DNA of 14,038 bases from assembly GCA_032230565.1 (NCBI GenBank), contig JAVXWL010000047.1:1-14038 (forward strand), written 5' to 3'. Of this stretch, positions 1-5,981 are shown piece by piece. The notes under the pieces are model-generated. The model saw only the letters and a list, made by a program, of their open reading frames with translations, had not been told where the DNA came from and made no database searches. The stretch's first letter is position 1. Every line of letters begins with the position of its first letter. The stretch is from GCA-003244245 sp032230565. Lineage in GTDB: Bacteria; Actinomycetota; Actinomycetes; Mycobacteriales; Pseudonocardiaceae. Both the position numbers and the translations under genes were made by a program.

Positions 1-107
1 CCGATCCAGATCGGCAGGTAGCGCTCGCCCTCGGTCTCCCGAAGCAACAGGATCGGCTGGTTCGCCGGCAACTCCACCCGGACCCCGACGACACGCATCT
101 CGCTCAT
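1..107 (-). CDS. DUF151 bifunctional nuclease family protein (5' part, cut by window edge)
   Basis: Only the first 35 codons lie in the window; the rest continues beyond base 1. The N-terminus MSEMRVVGVRVELPANQPI followed by LLLRETEGERYLPIWIG is typical of the DUF151/BFN family (Rv1829 type), small conserved proteins for which nuclease activity has been reported in some members. The ATG at 107 is chosen because GGGAGG lies 9 nt upstream (117-122); a second in-frame ATG at 98 is less well placed. It is the last visible gene of the minus-strand series garA-ftsR-bfn, the same order as in M. tuberculosis. The 180-bp gap after ftsR suggests it has its own promoter. Family assignment is firm although partial; the cellular role is not established. 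Confidence 0.85.
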   Translation of the reverse strand, partial: MSEMRVVGVRVELPANQPILLLRETEGERYLPIWI

Positions 108-287
108 CGCGTTGCGCCTCCCTCCCGCCGCACCCTGCCGTCCGGGTGCCTCGAGGATCGTCGTGCTCGGCGGTGGATTGGTACCGGCCGTTCGCTGCCA
201 GCCCAGTAAACTCTCTCCACCATCGTTACCTTAAGACGCTACACGCGGCACCCTCCCGATGCCGAGTCCCGCAGCATCCAAATTCGC
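108..287 (-). promoter_or_regulatory. ftsR-bfn intergenic region, likely holding the nuclease promoter
   Basis: These 180 bases have no credible ORF. The part around 205-240 is clearly AT-richer than its surroundings. It contains GTTACCTTAAGAC (225-237), whose core CTTAAG is palindromic, and minus-strand TAGCGT and TAAGGT hexamers that fit the loose actinobacterial -10 pattern TANNNT. No convincing -35 box is seen. MerR-type regulators bind inverted repeats in promoters, so control of this promoter by the adjacent FtsR is conceivable, but that is inference only. Confidence 0.3.
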
Positions 288-1016
288 TCAGTTCCCGATG
301 ACGCCGCGCAGCCCGATCTTCACGAGGACCGCATGCAGCCGCAATGACAGCATCGCCAACTCCCGAACCACCTCGTCGGCGCGAGCTCGCGCGTCGGGAT
401 CGCGCTGCCGGCTCATCGGCGTGACGATCTGCGCCAGCAGACCCACCTCCCGGTCAGCCGACGCGCGGAAGGAACGTAGGTGCCGTGGTTCGAGCCCGAA
501 ATCGGTCATCGCCCGGGCGGTCTTCGCCACTAGCACCGCATCGGTGTCGTAGAAGCCAGCTGAACCGGGCCGGACCAGACCGAACTGCTCGAGCTCGGTC
601 AGCGCGGCACGCCCGATGCCGGCGACGGCGAGCAACTCCTCCTGGGTGACGCGCGTGGTATCGGTGGAGTCGAGGTTCTCGGACCAGTCCGGGGCCGGCC
701 GTGGCCAGTTCAGATCAGAGTGTCTTTCAGACAGACCCTCAGCGCCTCCGCGGTCCCACGAGTCAAGGTGTTCTTTGATCACCCTCAACGGGAGGTAATG
801 GTCGCGCTGTGCGGCCAGCACGTAGCGCAGCCGTGCAACGTCCGCCGACGAGAACTGCCGGTAACCCGCGGCGCTACGTTCCGGCTGGACGAGTCCCTCG
901 GATTCCAGAAATCTGATCTTTGAGATGGTGACGTCTGGGAAGTCCGTCCGCAGCTGTGCGAGCACTGACCCGATGCTCGCCCCGGAGAGATCCCCGGCGC
1001 GGTCCGGAGCTGTCAC
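288..1016 (-). CDS. ftsR: MerR-family transcriptional regulator FtsR (Rv1828 type)
   Basis: A DNA-binding regulator of 242 residues. The N-terminal winged helix-turn-helix of the MerR family spans about residues 14-85 and includes TISKIRFLESEGLV and the GYRQFSSADVARLRYVL wing. A second domain at about 120-242 resembles the effector or dimer region of the Rv1828 group, with no metal-binding cysteine cluster. Family knowledge: the Corynebacterium orthologue FtsR activates ftsZ, and the mycobacterial one is a dimeric MerR protein. The start is GTG at 1016; it overlaps the garA stop codon in a GTGA tetranucleotide, so translation is probably coupled. A purine-rich AGGGG lies just upstream. The direct target in this organism cannot be read from the window. 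Confidence 0.9.
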   Translation of the reverse strand: MTAPDRAGDLSGASIGSVLAQLRTDFPDVTISKIRFLESEGLVQPERSAAGYRQFSSADVARLRYVLAAQRDHYLPLRVIKEHLDSWDRGGAEGLSERHSDLNWPRPAPDWSENLDSTDTTRVTQEELLAVAGIGRAALTELEQFGLVRPGSAGFYDTDAVLVAKTARAMTDFGLEPRHLRSFRASADREVGLLAQIVTPMSRQRDPDARARADEVVRELAMLSLRLHAVLVKIGLRGVIGN

Positions 1017-1483
1017 CGGGGCCCCTGGTCAGCCCCTCGTTCCCCGGCACGCGGCCCGGTCAGGAATACCAGCCGGAACTTGCCGATCTGCACCTCATCA
1101 CCATTGGCCAGCAACGCGGTATCCACCGGCTCGCGATTGACGTAGGTGCCGTTGAGGCTGCCGACGTCCACTACCACGAACTCACCGCCTTCGCGGCGGA
1201 ACTCGGCGTGCCGGCGGGACACCGTCACGTCGTCGAGGAAGATATCGCTTTCCGGATGCCGACCCGCTCTTGTGGTGGACCGGTCGAGAAGGAACCGCGA
1301 ACCGGCGTTAGGGCCTCGCTTGACCACCAGCAGAGCTGAGCCGGCAGACAATGCATCGAGGCCGGCAATGGGCGGCGCCGGTGCCTCGACACCCTCGACC
1401 TCGGCGAGGAAGTCCGCCCGGAACGTCGATGTCTGCTCCGGGCCCCGCTCCGGTGGCACACCAGGCCCGTCGTTGGTGCTCAC
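1013..1483 (-). CDS. garA: FHA-domain 2-oxoglutarate metabolism switch protein GarA/OdhI
   Basis: A small cytoplasmic phospho-switch of 156 residues. In mycobacteria and corynebacteria the unphosphorylated form binds and inhibits 2-oxoglutarate dehydrogenase and NAD-glutamate dehydrogenase and stimulates glutamate synthase; phosphorylation of an N-terminal ETTS motif makes the protein bind its own FHA domain and switch off. The FHA domain spans about 50-142, with phosphothreonine-binding residues R75, S89, H92 and N111 (GRHPESDIFLDD, TVSRRHAEF, SLNGTYVN). The N-terminal motif here reads EQTSTFRADFL (16-26): the first Thr (PknG target, Thr21 in M. tuberculosis) is Gln17, while Thr18 (PknB-type target) is kept. 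The start is GTG at 1483 with GAGGAG 8-10 nt upstream. It overlaps ftsR by 4 bp. Confidence 0.95.
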   Translation of the reverse strand: MSTNDGPGVPPERGPEQTSTFRADFLAEVEGVEAPAPPIAGLDALSAGSALLVVKRGPNAGSRFLLDRSTTRAGRHPESDIFLDDVTVSRRHAEFRREGGEFVVVDVGSLNGTYVNREPVDTALLANGDEVQIGKFRLVFLTGPRAGERGADQGPR

Positions 1484-1561
1484 GCTGGGCTCTCCTCACG
1501 GGGTGGTCGTCGTTGATCGGATCACAACCTACCGTGCCACTCGCAGGCTTGGGGACAGAGG
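1484..1561 (-). promoter_or_regulatory. gcvH-garA intergenic region with candidate garA promoter
   Basis: A 78-bp gap. On the minus strand a TANNNT-type hexamer TAGGTT (1526-1531) is followed directly by an imperfect palindrome GTTGTGATCCGATCAAC (1512-1528), then by the GAGGAG ribosome-binding site of garA. The palindrome would sit over the transcription start, as an operator might. No clear -35 box is visible, and read-through from gcvH is equally possible. Confidence 0.3.
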
Positions 1562-1975
1562 TCAGCCGTCCTCCTCGATGAGGATGCGGTAGTCTTCGGC
1601 ATCCATCAACGAGTCCGTCGCCGACCGATCCGCCAGCTTGACTTCGATCATCCAGCCCACCCCGTAGGGGTCTGAGTTGACCAATTCAGGGTTGTCCTGC
1701 AGAGCGTCGTTGCAGGCGATGATCTCACCTGCTACCGGCACGAAAATCTCCGACACACTCTTGGTCGACTCCACCTCGCCGACCGGTTCTCCAGGCGCCA
1801 CCGAGTGCCCGACCGGTGGCAACTCGACGTAAACGACGTCTCCGAGTTGCCGCTGCGCATAGTCGGTGATGCCGATCCGTACCGTGCCCTCCGCGCCAGC
1901 TAGCACCCACTCGTGCTGCGAGGTATATCTCAGCTCCTCGGGAACCGCAGCGGGCTGCTCCACATCATCCCCCAT
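1562..1975 (-). CDS. gcvH: Glycine cleavage system H protein
   Basis: The lipoyl carrier protein of the glycine cleavage complex. It shuttles the aminomethyl group from the P protein (glycine decarboxylase) to the T protein in the cytoplasm. The 137 residues match the family's usual length. Visible signatures are the early RYTSQHEWV, GITDYAQRQLGDVVYVELP, and the lipoylation site ESTKSVSE with lipoyl-lysine K72. The C-terminal part has NSDPYGVGWMIEVK. The ATG at 1975 abuts the TGA of the upstream phosphatidyltransferase without any spacer, indicating co-transcription and coupled translation. The genes gcvP and gcvT are not in the window, as in mycobacteria where gcvH also sits beside garA. A glycine/one-carbon carrier next to a glutamate/TCA switch is a conserved actinobacterial pairing. 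Confidence 0.97.
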   Translation of the reverse strand: MGDDVEQPAAVPEELRYTSQHEWVLAGAEGTVRIGITDYAQRQLGDVVYVELPPVGHSVAPGEPVGEVESTKSVSEIFVPVAGEIIACNDALQDNPELVNSDPYGVGWMIEVKLADRSATDSLMDAEDYRILIEEDG

Positions 1976-2611
1976 TCATTCAACGATGGCGTCACTCGTG
2001 GCGCGCACCGTCAGCCGAACTTGAAGTAAGTACAGGATTCCCGACCAGACGTACAGCGCGCCGCCCCATCCGGTGAAGGCCACCGCGAACGCTTGAGCCA
2101 CCGCGCCCACCCAACCATGCGCGTCATGGGCGAGAAGCAGGAATGGAAAGGCATAGAGCAGGCAGAGAGTCGCGGCCTTGCCCACATAGTGCACTGGCAG
2201 CGCGCCGTGGCCGTGATGCCGCAGCACGAGCAGACCTAACAACACCGCCAGGTCCCGGCCGAGCAGCACTGCCACCATCCACCAAGGGAGGACTTCCCGC
2301 ATACCGAACGCGAGCAGTGTGCTCAGCGTGTACAGCCGGTCGACGGCAGGATCGAGCAACGCGCCCAGCCTACTGGACTGGTTCAGCAGCCGGGCGAGCT
2401 TGCCATCCAACCAGTCGGTGAGACCCGATAGGGCCAGCACGAGCACCGCGAGCAGATCATCGTGCGGGCCCAGCAGAAGCCACAGGAACAGCGGGACACC
2501 CGCCAAGCGAAGCACGCTGAGTGCGTTGGGCACGGTAAGCAGCCGGTCTGCCGGATCCGACGCCTGCGGCCGGGGTCGGCTCGGCCGCCCGGCGCTGGGC
2601 TGGCGCTGCAT
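1976..2611 (-). CDS. CDP-alcohol phosphatidyltransferase, PgsA2/cardiolipin-synthase type
   Basis: An integral membrane enzyme that displaces CMP from a CDP-lipid to form a phosphodiester phospholipid. The diagnostic motif is complete: DWLDGKLAR, then Gly and DPAVDR, that is D-x2-DG-x2-AR-x8-G-x3-D-x3-D. About five or six hydrophobic segments follow. By position beside gcvH/garA it corresponds to Rv1822 (pgsA2); actinobacterial members of this type may make phosphatidylglycerol phosphate or cardiolipin, and sequence alone does not decide the acceptor. The ATG at 2611 (211 residues) is preferred; the open frame extends 13 codons upstream to a TTG at 2650 without a ribosome-binding site. Arg/Pro-rich residues precede the first membrane helix. 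It is the first gene of a pair with gcvH. Confidence 0.88.
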   Translation of the reverse strand: MQRQPSAGRPSRPRPQASDPADRLLTVPNALSVLRLAGVPLFLWLLLGPHDDLLAVLVLALSGLTDWLDGKLARLLNQSSRLGALLDPAVDRLYTLSTLLAFGMREVLPWWMVAVLLGRDLAVLLGLLVLRHHGHGALPVHYVGKAATLCLLYAFPFLLLAHDAHGWVGAVAQAFAVAFTGWGGALYVWSGILYLLQVRLTVRATSDAIVE

Positions 2612-2739
2612 AGCAGCTACTTTCGCATACGCCGGGTTCCCGCTCGCCAATACCGAATCTGTTTTGCAGTGCGGGACTTGCCGTTGTCAGCTCGGAGCGC
2701 TTCTATAGCGAGGGACACGCACCAGCCCGCCTCGATCAG

Positions 2740-3522
2740 TCAGAACTGGGTGTGCGCTAGCCAGTGCTCCAGGACGCTGGCGTCGCCGAGCACATCGATC
2801 GGCGCCTCGTGCGGTGGGACACGGCGCATCAGCACCAGTAGTAGGGACACCACTGGACCGCGCACCGCCACATCGCCTTTGGCGTGGCCGTGTTCCCAGA
2901 CCGGGCCCGACGGCGTCCGGCGCACGATCCACTCCCCCGCCTCGCCGAGTCCAGGATCGGTGGAGTGCAGGTGCAGGATCTGGCCATCTCCACGCAGCTC
3001 GGCGAGTTCTGGGCGGTACTCCAGGGCCTGCGGCAAGTTAAGGAAACCCAGCCACTCCGAGATCGCATCGGCGGCAAGATCGGCATCGAGGGTGAACTCA
3101 CGACCCAGCGCGAGCTCGGCGTCGGCACGGTGCACCGCGGTCTCATGCGCCATCCGACGGCCCCAGAAACCGGCGCTGTGGTCATCTGCCCAGCTCCACA
3201 CGGGGGTCCGCGGGTCAGCCGCCTGTATCGCGTCCACTAGCGCGCCAGCACCCTCGCGTAACCAGGCGGCCAGCTTGTCAGCGTCCGCGGGTGCCGCGGT
3301 CACGGTCAGCTCGCTGCGGTCGGGTGGGGTGGCGGCCGGTCGACTGACGATCGCGGTGGCCCACCGGTGGGCCTGCCCGAGATGCTCGGTGAGCTGGTAC
3401 AGCGTCCAGTCCGGGCAGGTCGCGACCTGTTGCTGCAGATCGGCACCGGCCAGTGCTTCAGCGAACAAAGCGGTCTGCGCAGCCAGCGCATCGAGGTAGC
3501 GGTCCTCGCTCAGCGGAGCCAT
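2740..3522 (-). CDS. Maleylpyruvate isomerase family (mycothiol-dependent, DinB-like) protein
   Basis: A 260-residue protein with the MDMPI N-terminal four-helix metal-binding fold (about 8-150) and the MDMPI C-terminal domain (about 160-255). The likely divalent-metal ligands are H47 (LTEHLGQAHRW) and the pair E127/H131 in MAHETAVHRADAE, whose four-residue spacing matches the Glu/His pair of the Corynebacterium enzyme. Members use the actinobacterial thiol mycothiol in isomerase or transferase reactions; the true substrate of most, including this one, is unknown, and no gentisate pathway genes are near. The ATG at 3522 is supported by GGGAGGGG about 8 nt upstream. A 128-bp gap separates it from the phosphatidyltransferase, so an operon link is uncertain. 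Confidence 0.88.
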   Translation of the reverse strand: MAPLSEDRYLDALAAQTALFAEALAGADLQQQVATCPDWTLYQLTEHLGQAHRWATAIVSRPAATPPDRSELTVTAAPADADKLAAWLREGAGALVDAIQAADPRTPVWSWADDHSAGFWGRRMAHETAVHRADAELALGREFTLDADLAADAISEWLGFLNLPQALEYRPELAELRGDGQILHLHSTDPGLGEAGEWIVRRTPSGPVWEHGHAKGDVAVRGPVVSLLLVLMRRVPPHEAPIDVLGDASVLEHWLAHTQF

Positions 3523-3644
3523 CGAATTGCCCCTCCCTGTAGTCGTTCATCGCGGGTCCTTCGAGTAGCCGTCAGGGACTCGCAGGCAGACCTCTTATCA
3601 CATTCGTAGTGCGGCGCCGCACCAGGTGGTGTGCACTGTGCTCT
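3523..3644. promoter_or_regulatory. Divergent promoter region with a perfect 14-bp palindrome
   Basis: 122 bases separate the minus-strand isomerase-family gene from the plus-strand methyltransferase. The palindrome GTGCGGCGCCGCAC (3609-3622) is identical to its own reverse complement and lies 23 nt before the methyltransferase ATG at 3645, where an operator could sit. An AT-richer patch (CTTATCACATTCGTA, 3593-3607) just ahead of it may carry the -10 region. No -35 box could be assigned on either strand. Confidence 0.35.
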
Positions 3645-4340
3645 ATGGCTTCGCATTCTGCCTCGCATCCGCAAGATCCCGTCCAGCGCGCGCTCGGTGG
3701 TGGCTGGGGAACCTTTCTCGCGGCGGCAGCGCGGTCCCCTCGCGATGTCGGCACCCTGCTGCCCTCCGGCCCTGAGCTGGCCCAGCGGCTGGCCGCTGTG
3801 GTGGCTGGAGCCGGCCAGCCTGGGCGTCCTGCGGTCGTGGTGGAGGTCGGCGCGGGAGGCGGCGCGGTCACCACGGCGATCGTCCGCGAGGCAGACCAGG
3901 ATGCGGTAGTGATCGCGGTCGAGAAGGATCCTGGGCTCGCCGACCGGTTGCGGTCGCGTCAGCTTGGGGTGCGGGTGGTCACCGCAGATGCCGCCACGCT
4001 TCCGGCCATCCTCGCCGACCACGGCGTGGACCGCGCCGATGTGATCGTCTCGGTGCTGCCGTGGAGCCTGTTCGGGCCGCGGCAACAGCGCGAGTTCTTG
4101 ACCATCTTTGCCGGTGCGCTGCAGCCCGACGGTGTGTTCACCGCCGCCGCGTACAGCGTCGGTTACTGGACAGCTGCTGCGCGCCGGTTTCGCAGCGAGC
4201 TGGAGCGGACGTTCGGCGAGGTGCTGCCCACCCGGACGCTCTGGCGGCACCTGCCGCCAGCCATGACCTATGTCTGCCGGCGCCCGGTCGTAACCCGTCC
4301 GGTCATAACCGACGGCATCACCGCGGATCCGAATCAATGA
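3645..4340 (+). CDS. SAM-dependent methyltransferase resembling phospholipid N-methyltransferase
   Basis: A class I methyltransferase of 231 residues. SAM-binding motif I is VVEVGAGGG (65-73), the acidic residue ending strand 2 is E93 (VIAVEKD), and D115 lies in the TADAATL loop. The order 'VGTLLPSGPELAQRLA', 'VIVSVLPWSLF' and the C-terminal 'LPPAMTY' followed by RRP matches the PmtA-like group (COG3963), which methylates phosphatidylethanolamine; these proteins are also related to rRNA adenine dimethylases, so the substrate is tentative. The ATG at 3645 is chosen over an upstream in-frame GTG at 3609, which starts inside a perfect palindrome and has no ribosome-binding site; the ATG also has only a weak one. 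The last 23 bp overlap the end of the convergent kinase gene. A phospholipid enzyme about 1 kb away fits a lipid role but is not proof. Confidence 0.72.
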   Translation: MASHSASHPQDPVQRALGGGWGTFLAAAARSPRDVGTLLPSGPELAQRLAAVVAGAGQPGRPAVVVEVGAGGGAVTTAIVREADQDAVVIAVEKDPGLADRLRSRQLGVRVVTADAATLPAILADHGVDRADVIVSVLPWSLFGPRQQREFLTIFAGALQPDGVFTAAAYSVGYWTAAARRFRSELERTFGEVLPTRTLWRHLPPAMTYVCRRPVVTRPVITDGITADPNQ

Positions 4341-5811
4341 GTAGCCGGCCATTGAGCCTGGTAACGCGCAAAGCACGCTTCACCACCTGGGCGTTGGTGC
4401 CGTTGTTGTAGGTGACCTCGACGGGCACTCGCACCGAACCGTCGGAATTATCCGTGACTCCAAAGGCGTTGCGGGCGCTGACCGAGGAGTACTGGCTCCA
4501 GTATTCCCGGAAGTCCGACTCGCTGCCGAAGGCAGCCTGCGCGGTGGGCGACAGCAGCTGCCAGGCCGTCGACACGTCGTTCGTCCCGTTGTAGTAATTG
4601 ATCACAAGTCGGCCGGCATCGCTCCATCCGATCGGCTGGACGTGGTCCACCCGCTGCACTTGCGGCGGCGATGGTAGGACTGAGATCTGCGGTGCCGCCG
4701 GCGCAGCGGCCTGCCCGGCGGCGTGGGCCCCCTGTTGCCCAGCTGAGCCTCCGGACAGCAGCGCCTCAATCCCGGTGAACACGAGCACCGCGAGGACAGC
4801 TCCGGTGAGCAAGCCGACCCTGAGCCGCCGCTGCCTGCGGCCGGGAGGGGAGCTGTAGGCGGGCCTACCGGGTGGCAACGATGCCGCCTGCGGTGGCGAA
4901 TCGAACAGCGGGGCGGACGCAACGGTCGGCGTCGGGTCCACGCACTCGGTTGTGGTCATTCGGGTCGGCCGCCGGGCGGTACCTGAAGAGGAGGCCGGGC
5001 GGGTCGTCCGTACCGCGCCGAGCTCCTGGCTAGCGCGGTGCATGCCGGGACGTTGTGCGGGGTCCGTCGCCAGCAGCCTCATCAGCACCGCCGATAACGC
5101 GCCGGCTTGCCAGGGAGGTCGCACCTGGCCGCCGGCCACCGCGTGCAGCAGCGCGAGCGGGTTGTCGGTGTCGCCGAACGGACCACGCCCCTCCACCGAG
5201 GCGTAAAGCGTGGCGCCGAGGGAGAACACATCCGATGCCGGGGTCGGGACCTGCCCGCGAGCCACTTCCGGTGCAAGGTAGGCCGGGGTACCGGCCATCA
5301 TCCCGGTCTGGGTGACCGTGACATCACCCGCAGCGCGCGAGACGCCGAAGTCGGTGATCTTCGCGGTGCCGTCGTCCGTGATCAAAATGTTCCCTGGCTT
5401 GACGTCGCGGTGCACGATCTGGGCGGCGTGCGCTGCGGCCAGCGCCGAAGCGATCTGCCTGCCGATCGAGGCAACTTCCGGCACCGCAAGGCAGCCACGC
5501 TCAGCCAGGACTGCCGCGAGGCTGCGCGAAGGCAGGTACTCCATCACCAGGCAAGGCTCACCCTCGTGCTCGGCCACGTCATAGACCACGATGGCGTTCG
5601 GGTGATGCAGGCGTGCGGCGATGCGTGCTTCGCGCAGCGCCCGGGCTCGGGCTTCGTCGCTCGCCCGAGGGCTCAGTTTCGGCTGCACCAGCAGCTGTTT
5701 CACCGCCACTACCCGCTGCAGCCGCAGGTCCATGGCACGCCAGACGACGCCCATGCCGCCAACACCGATTCGATCGAGCACCCGGTAGTGACCGGCGATG
5801 AGCTCACCCAT
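4318..5811 (-). CDS. Membrane Ser/Thr protein kinase with extracytoplasmic NTF2-like domain
   Basis: A Hanks-type kinase of 497 residues. The kinase domain (about 9-265) is intact: glycine loop GVGGMG (16-21), Lys38, Glu61, HRDVKPGN with catalytic D136, DFG (154-156), activation loop with TVTQTG (T165, T167, T169 as likely autophosphorylation sites), and APE at 180-182. A Pro/Ser/Thr-rich linker (265-325), a basic stop-transfer RRQRRLR and one transmembrane helix (about 332-351) follow. The exported C-terminal part (about 355-497) has an Ala/Gln-rich spacer and a domain starting DAGRLVINYYNGTND, looking NTF2-like; there are no PASTA repeats. It is therefore neither PknA/PknB nor PknL. The start codon is ATG; the purine tract AAGGGGG lies rather far upstream. 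It diverges from the helicase and overlaps the methyltransferase tail-to-tail. The ligand is unknown. Confidence 0.92.
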   Translation of the reverse strand: MGELIAGHYRVLDRIGVGGMGVVWRAMDLRLQRVVAVKQLLVQPKLSPRASDEARARALREARIAARLHHPNAIVVYDVAEHEGEPCLVMEYLPSRSLAAVLAERGCLAVPEVASIGRQIASALAAAHAAQIVHRDVKPGNILITDDGTAKITDFGVSRAAGDVTVTQTGMMAGTPAYLAPEVARGQVPTPASDVFSLGATLYASVEGRGPFGDTDNPLALLHAVAGGQVRPPWQAGALSAVLMRLLATDPAQRPGMHRASQELGAVRTTRPASSSGTARRPTRMTTTECVDPTPTVASAPLFDSPPQAASLPPGRPAYSSPPGRRQRRLRVGLLTGAVLAVLVFTGIEALLSGGSAGQQGAHAAGQAAAPAAPQISVLPSPPQVQRVDHVQPIGWSDAGRLVINYYNGTNDVSTAWQLLSPTAQAAFGSESDFREYWSQYSSVSARNAFGVTDNSDGSVRVPVEVTYNNGTNAQVVKRALRVTRLNGRLLIDSDPR

Positions 5812-5981
5812 GTCGATATCCGGTCACCCCCTTTGCGCCGTGCTTGCGCACAGCACGCGGCATCCCCGACCGGAAACCAGGTTATCCCGCCGGAGCCGGG
5901 TCGGCACGCCAACTCCAGCCGCCCCCCGCTTCGCCCTGGTTGGACCCGCTTCGCCTCGGTTGAAGGGCCGGGGGCACCATC
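5812..5981. promoter_or_regulatory. Divergent kinase/helicase intergenic region
   Basis: 170 bases between two divergent starts. It holds an inverted repeat CGTGCT/AGCACG (5839-5844 and 5852-5857, 7-nt loop), about 30 nt before the kinase start. It also holds a direct repeat of CCCGCTTCGCC-NN-GGTTG (5925-5942 and 5945-5962, period 20) ahead of the helicase start. Candidate -10 hexamers exist, but no paired -35 was found, so the promoters are not placed. Confidence 0.3.
5925..5962. repeat. Two-copy direct repeat, period 20 bp
   Basis: CCCGCTTCGCC-CT-GGTTG at 5925-5942 recurs as CCCGCTTCGCC-TC-GGTTG at 5945-5962. 16 of 18 positions are identical. It ends 19 nt before the helicase start. A spacing close to two DNA turns would suit a regulator binding on one face, but a simple local duplication is as likely. 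Confidence 0.6.

Noticed and set aside
1..14. CCGATC-CA-GATCGG inverted repeat at the window edge.
   Set aside because: Short 6-bp arms within the coding region of the DUF151 gene (PIWIG codons); no evidence for a function.
379..392. Perfect palindrome GCGCGAGCTCGCGC within ftsR.
   Set aside because: It is made of Ala/Arg codons in a GC-rich frame (DARARADE); self-complementary GC runs are common in such coding DNA and nothing else marks the site.
2612..2650. Thirteen-codon N-terminal extension of the phosphatidyltransferase from a TTG.
   Set aside because: No ribosome-binding site near the TTG, and the ATG at 2611 gives a normal family length.
2462..3499. Open frame of 345 codons on the plus strand opposite the isomerase-family gene.
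   Set aside because: Ser/Arg/Ala-rich low-complexity translation, no motif, and it crosses two genuine minus-strand genes.
3510..4376. Open frame of 288 codons on the minus strand opposite the methyltransferase.
   Set aside because: The plus-strand frame carries the complete SAM-binding motif set; the opposite frame is His/Arg/Gly-rich without family signature.
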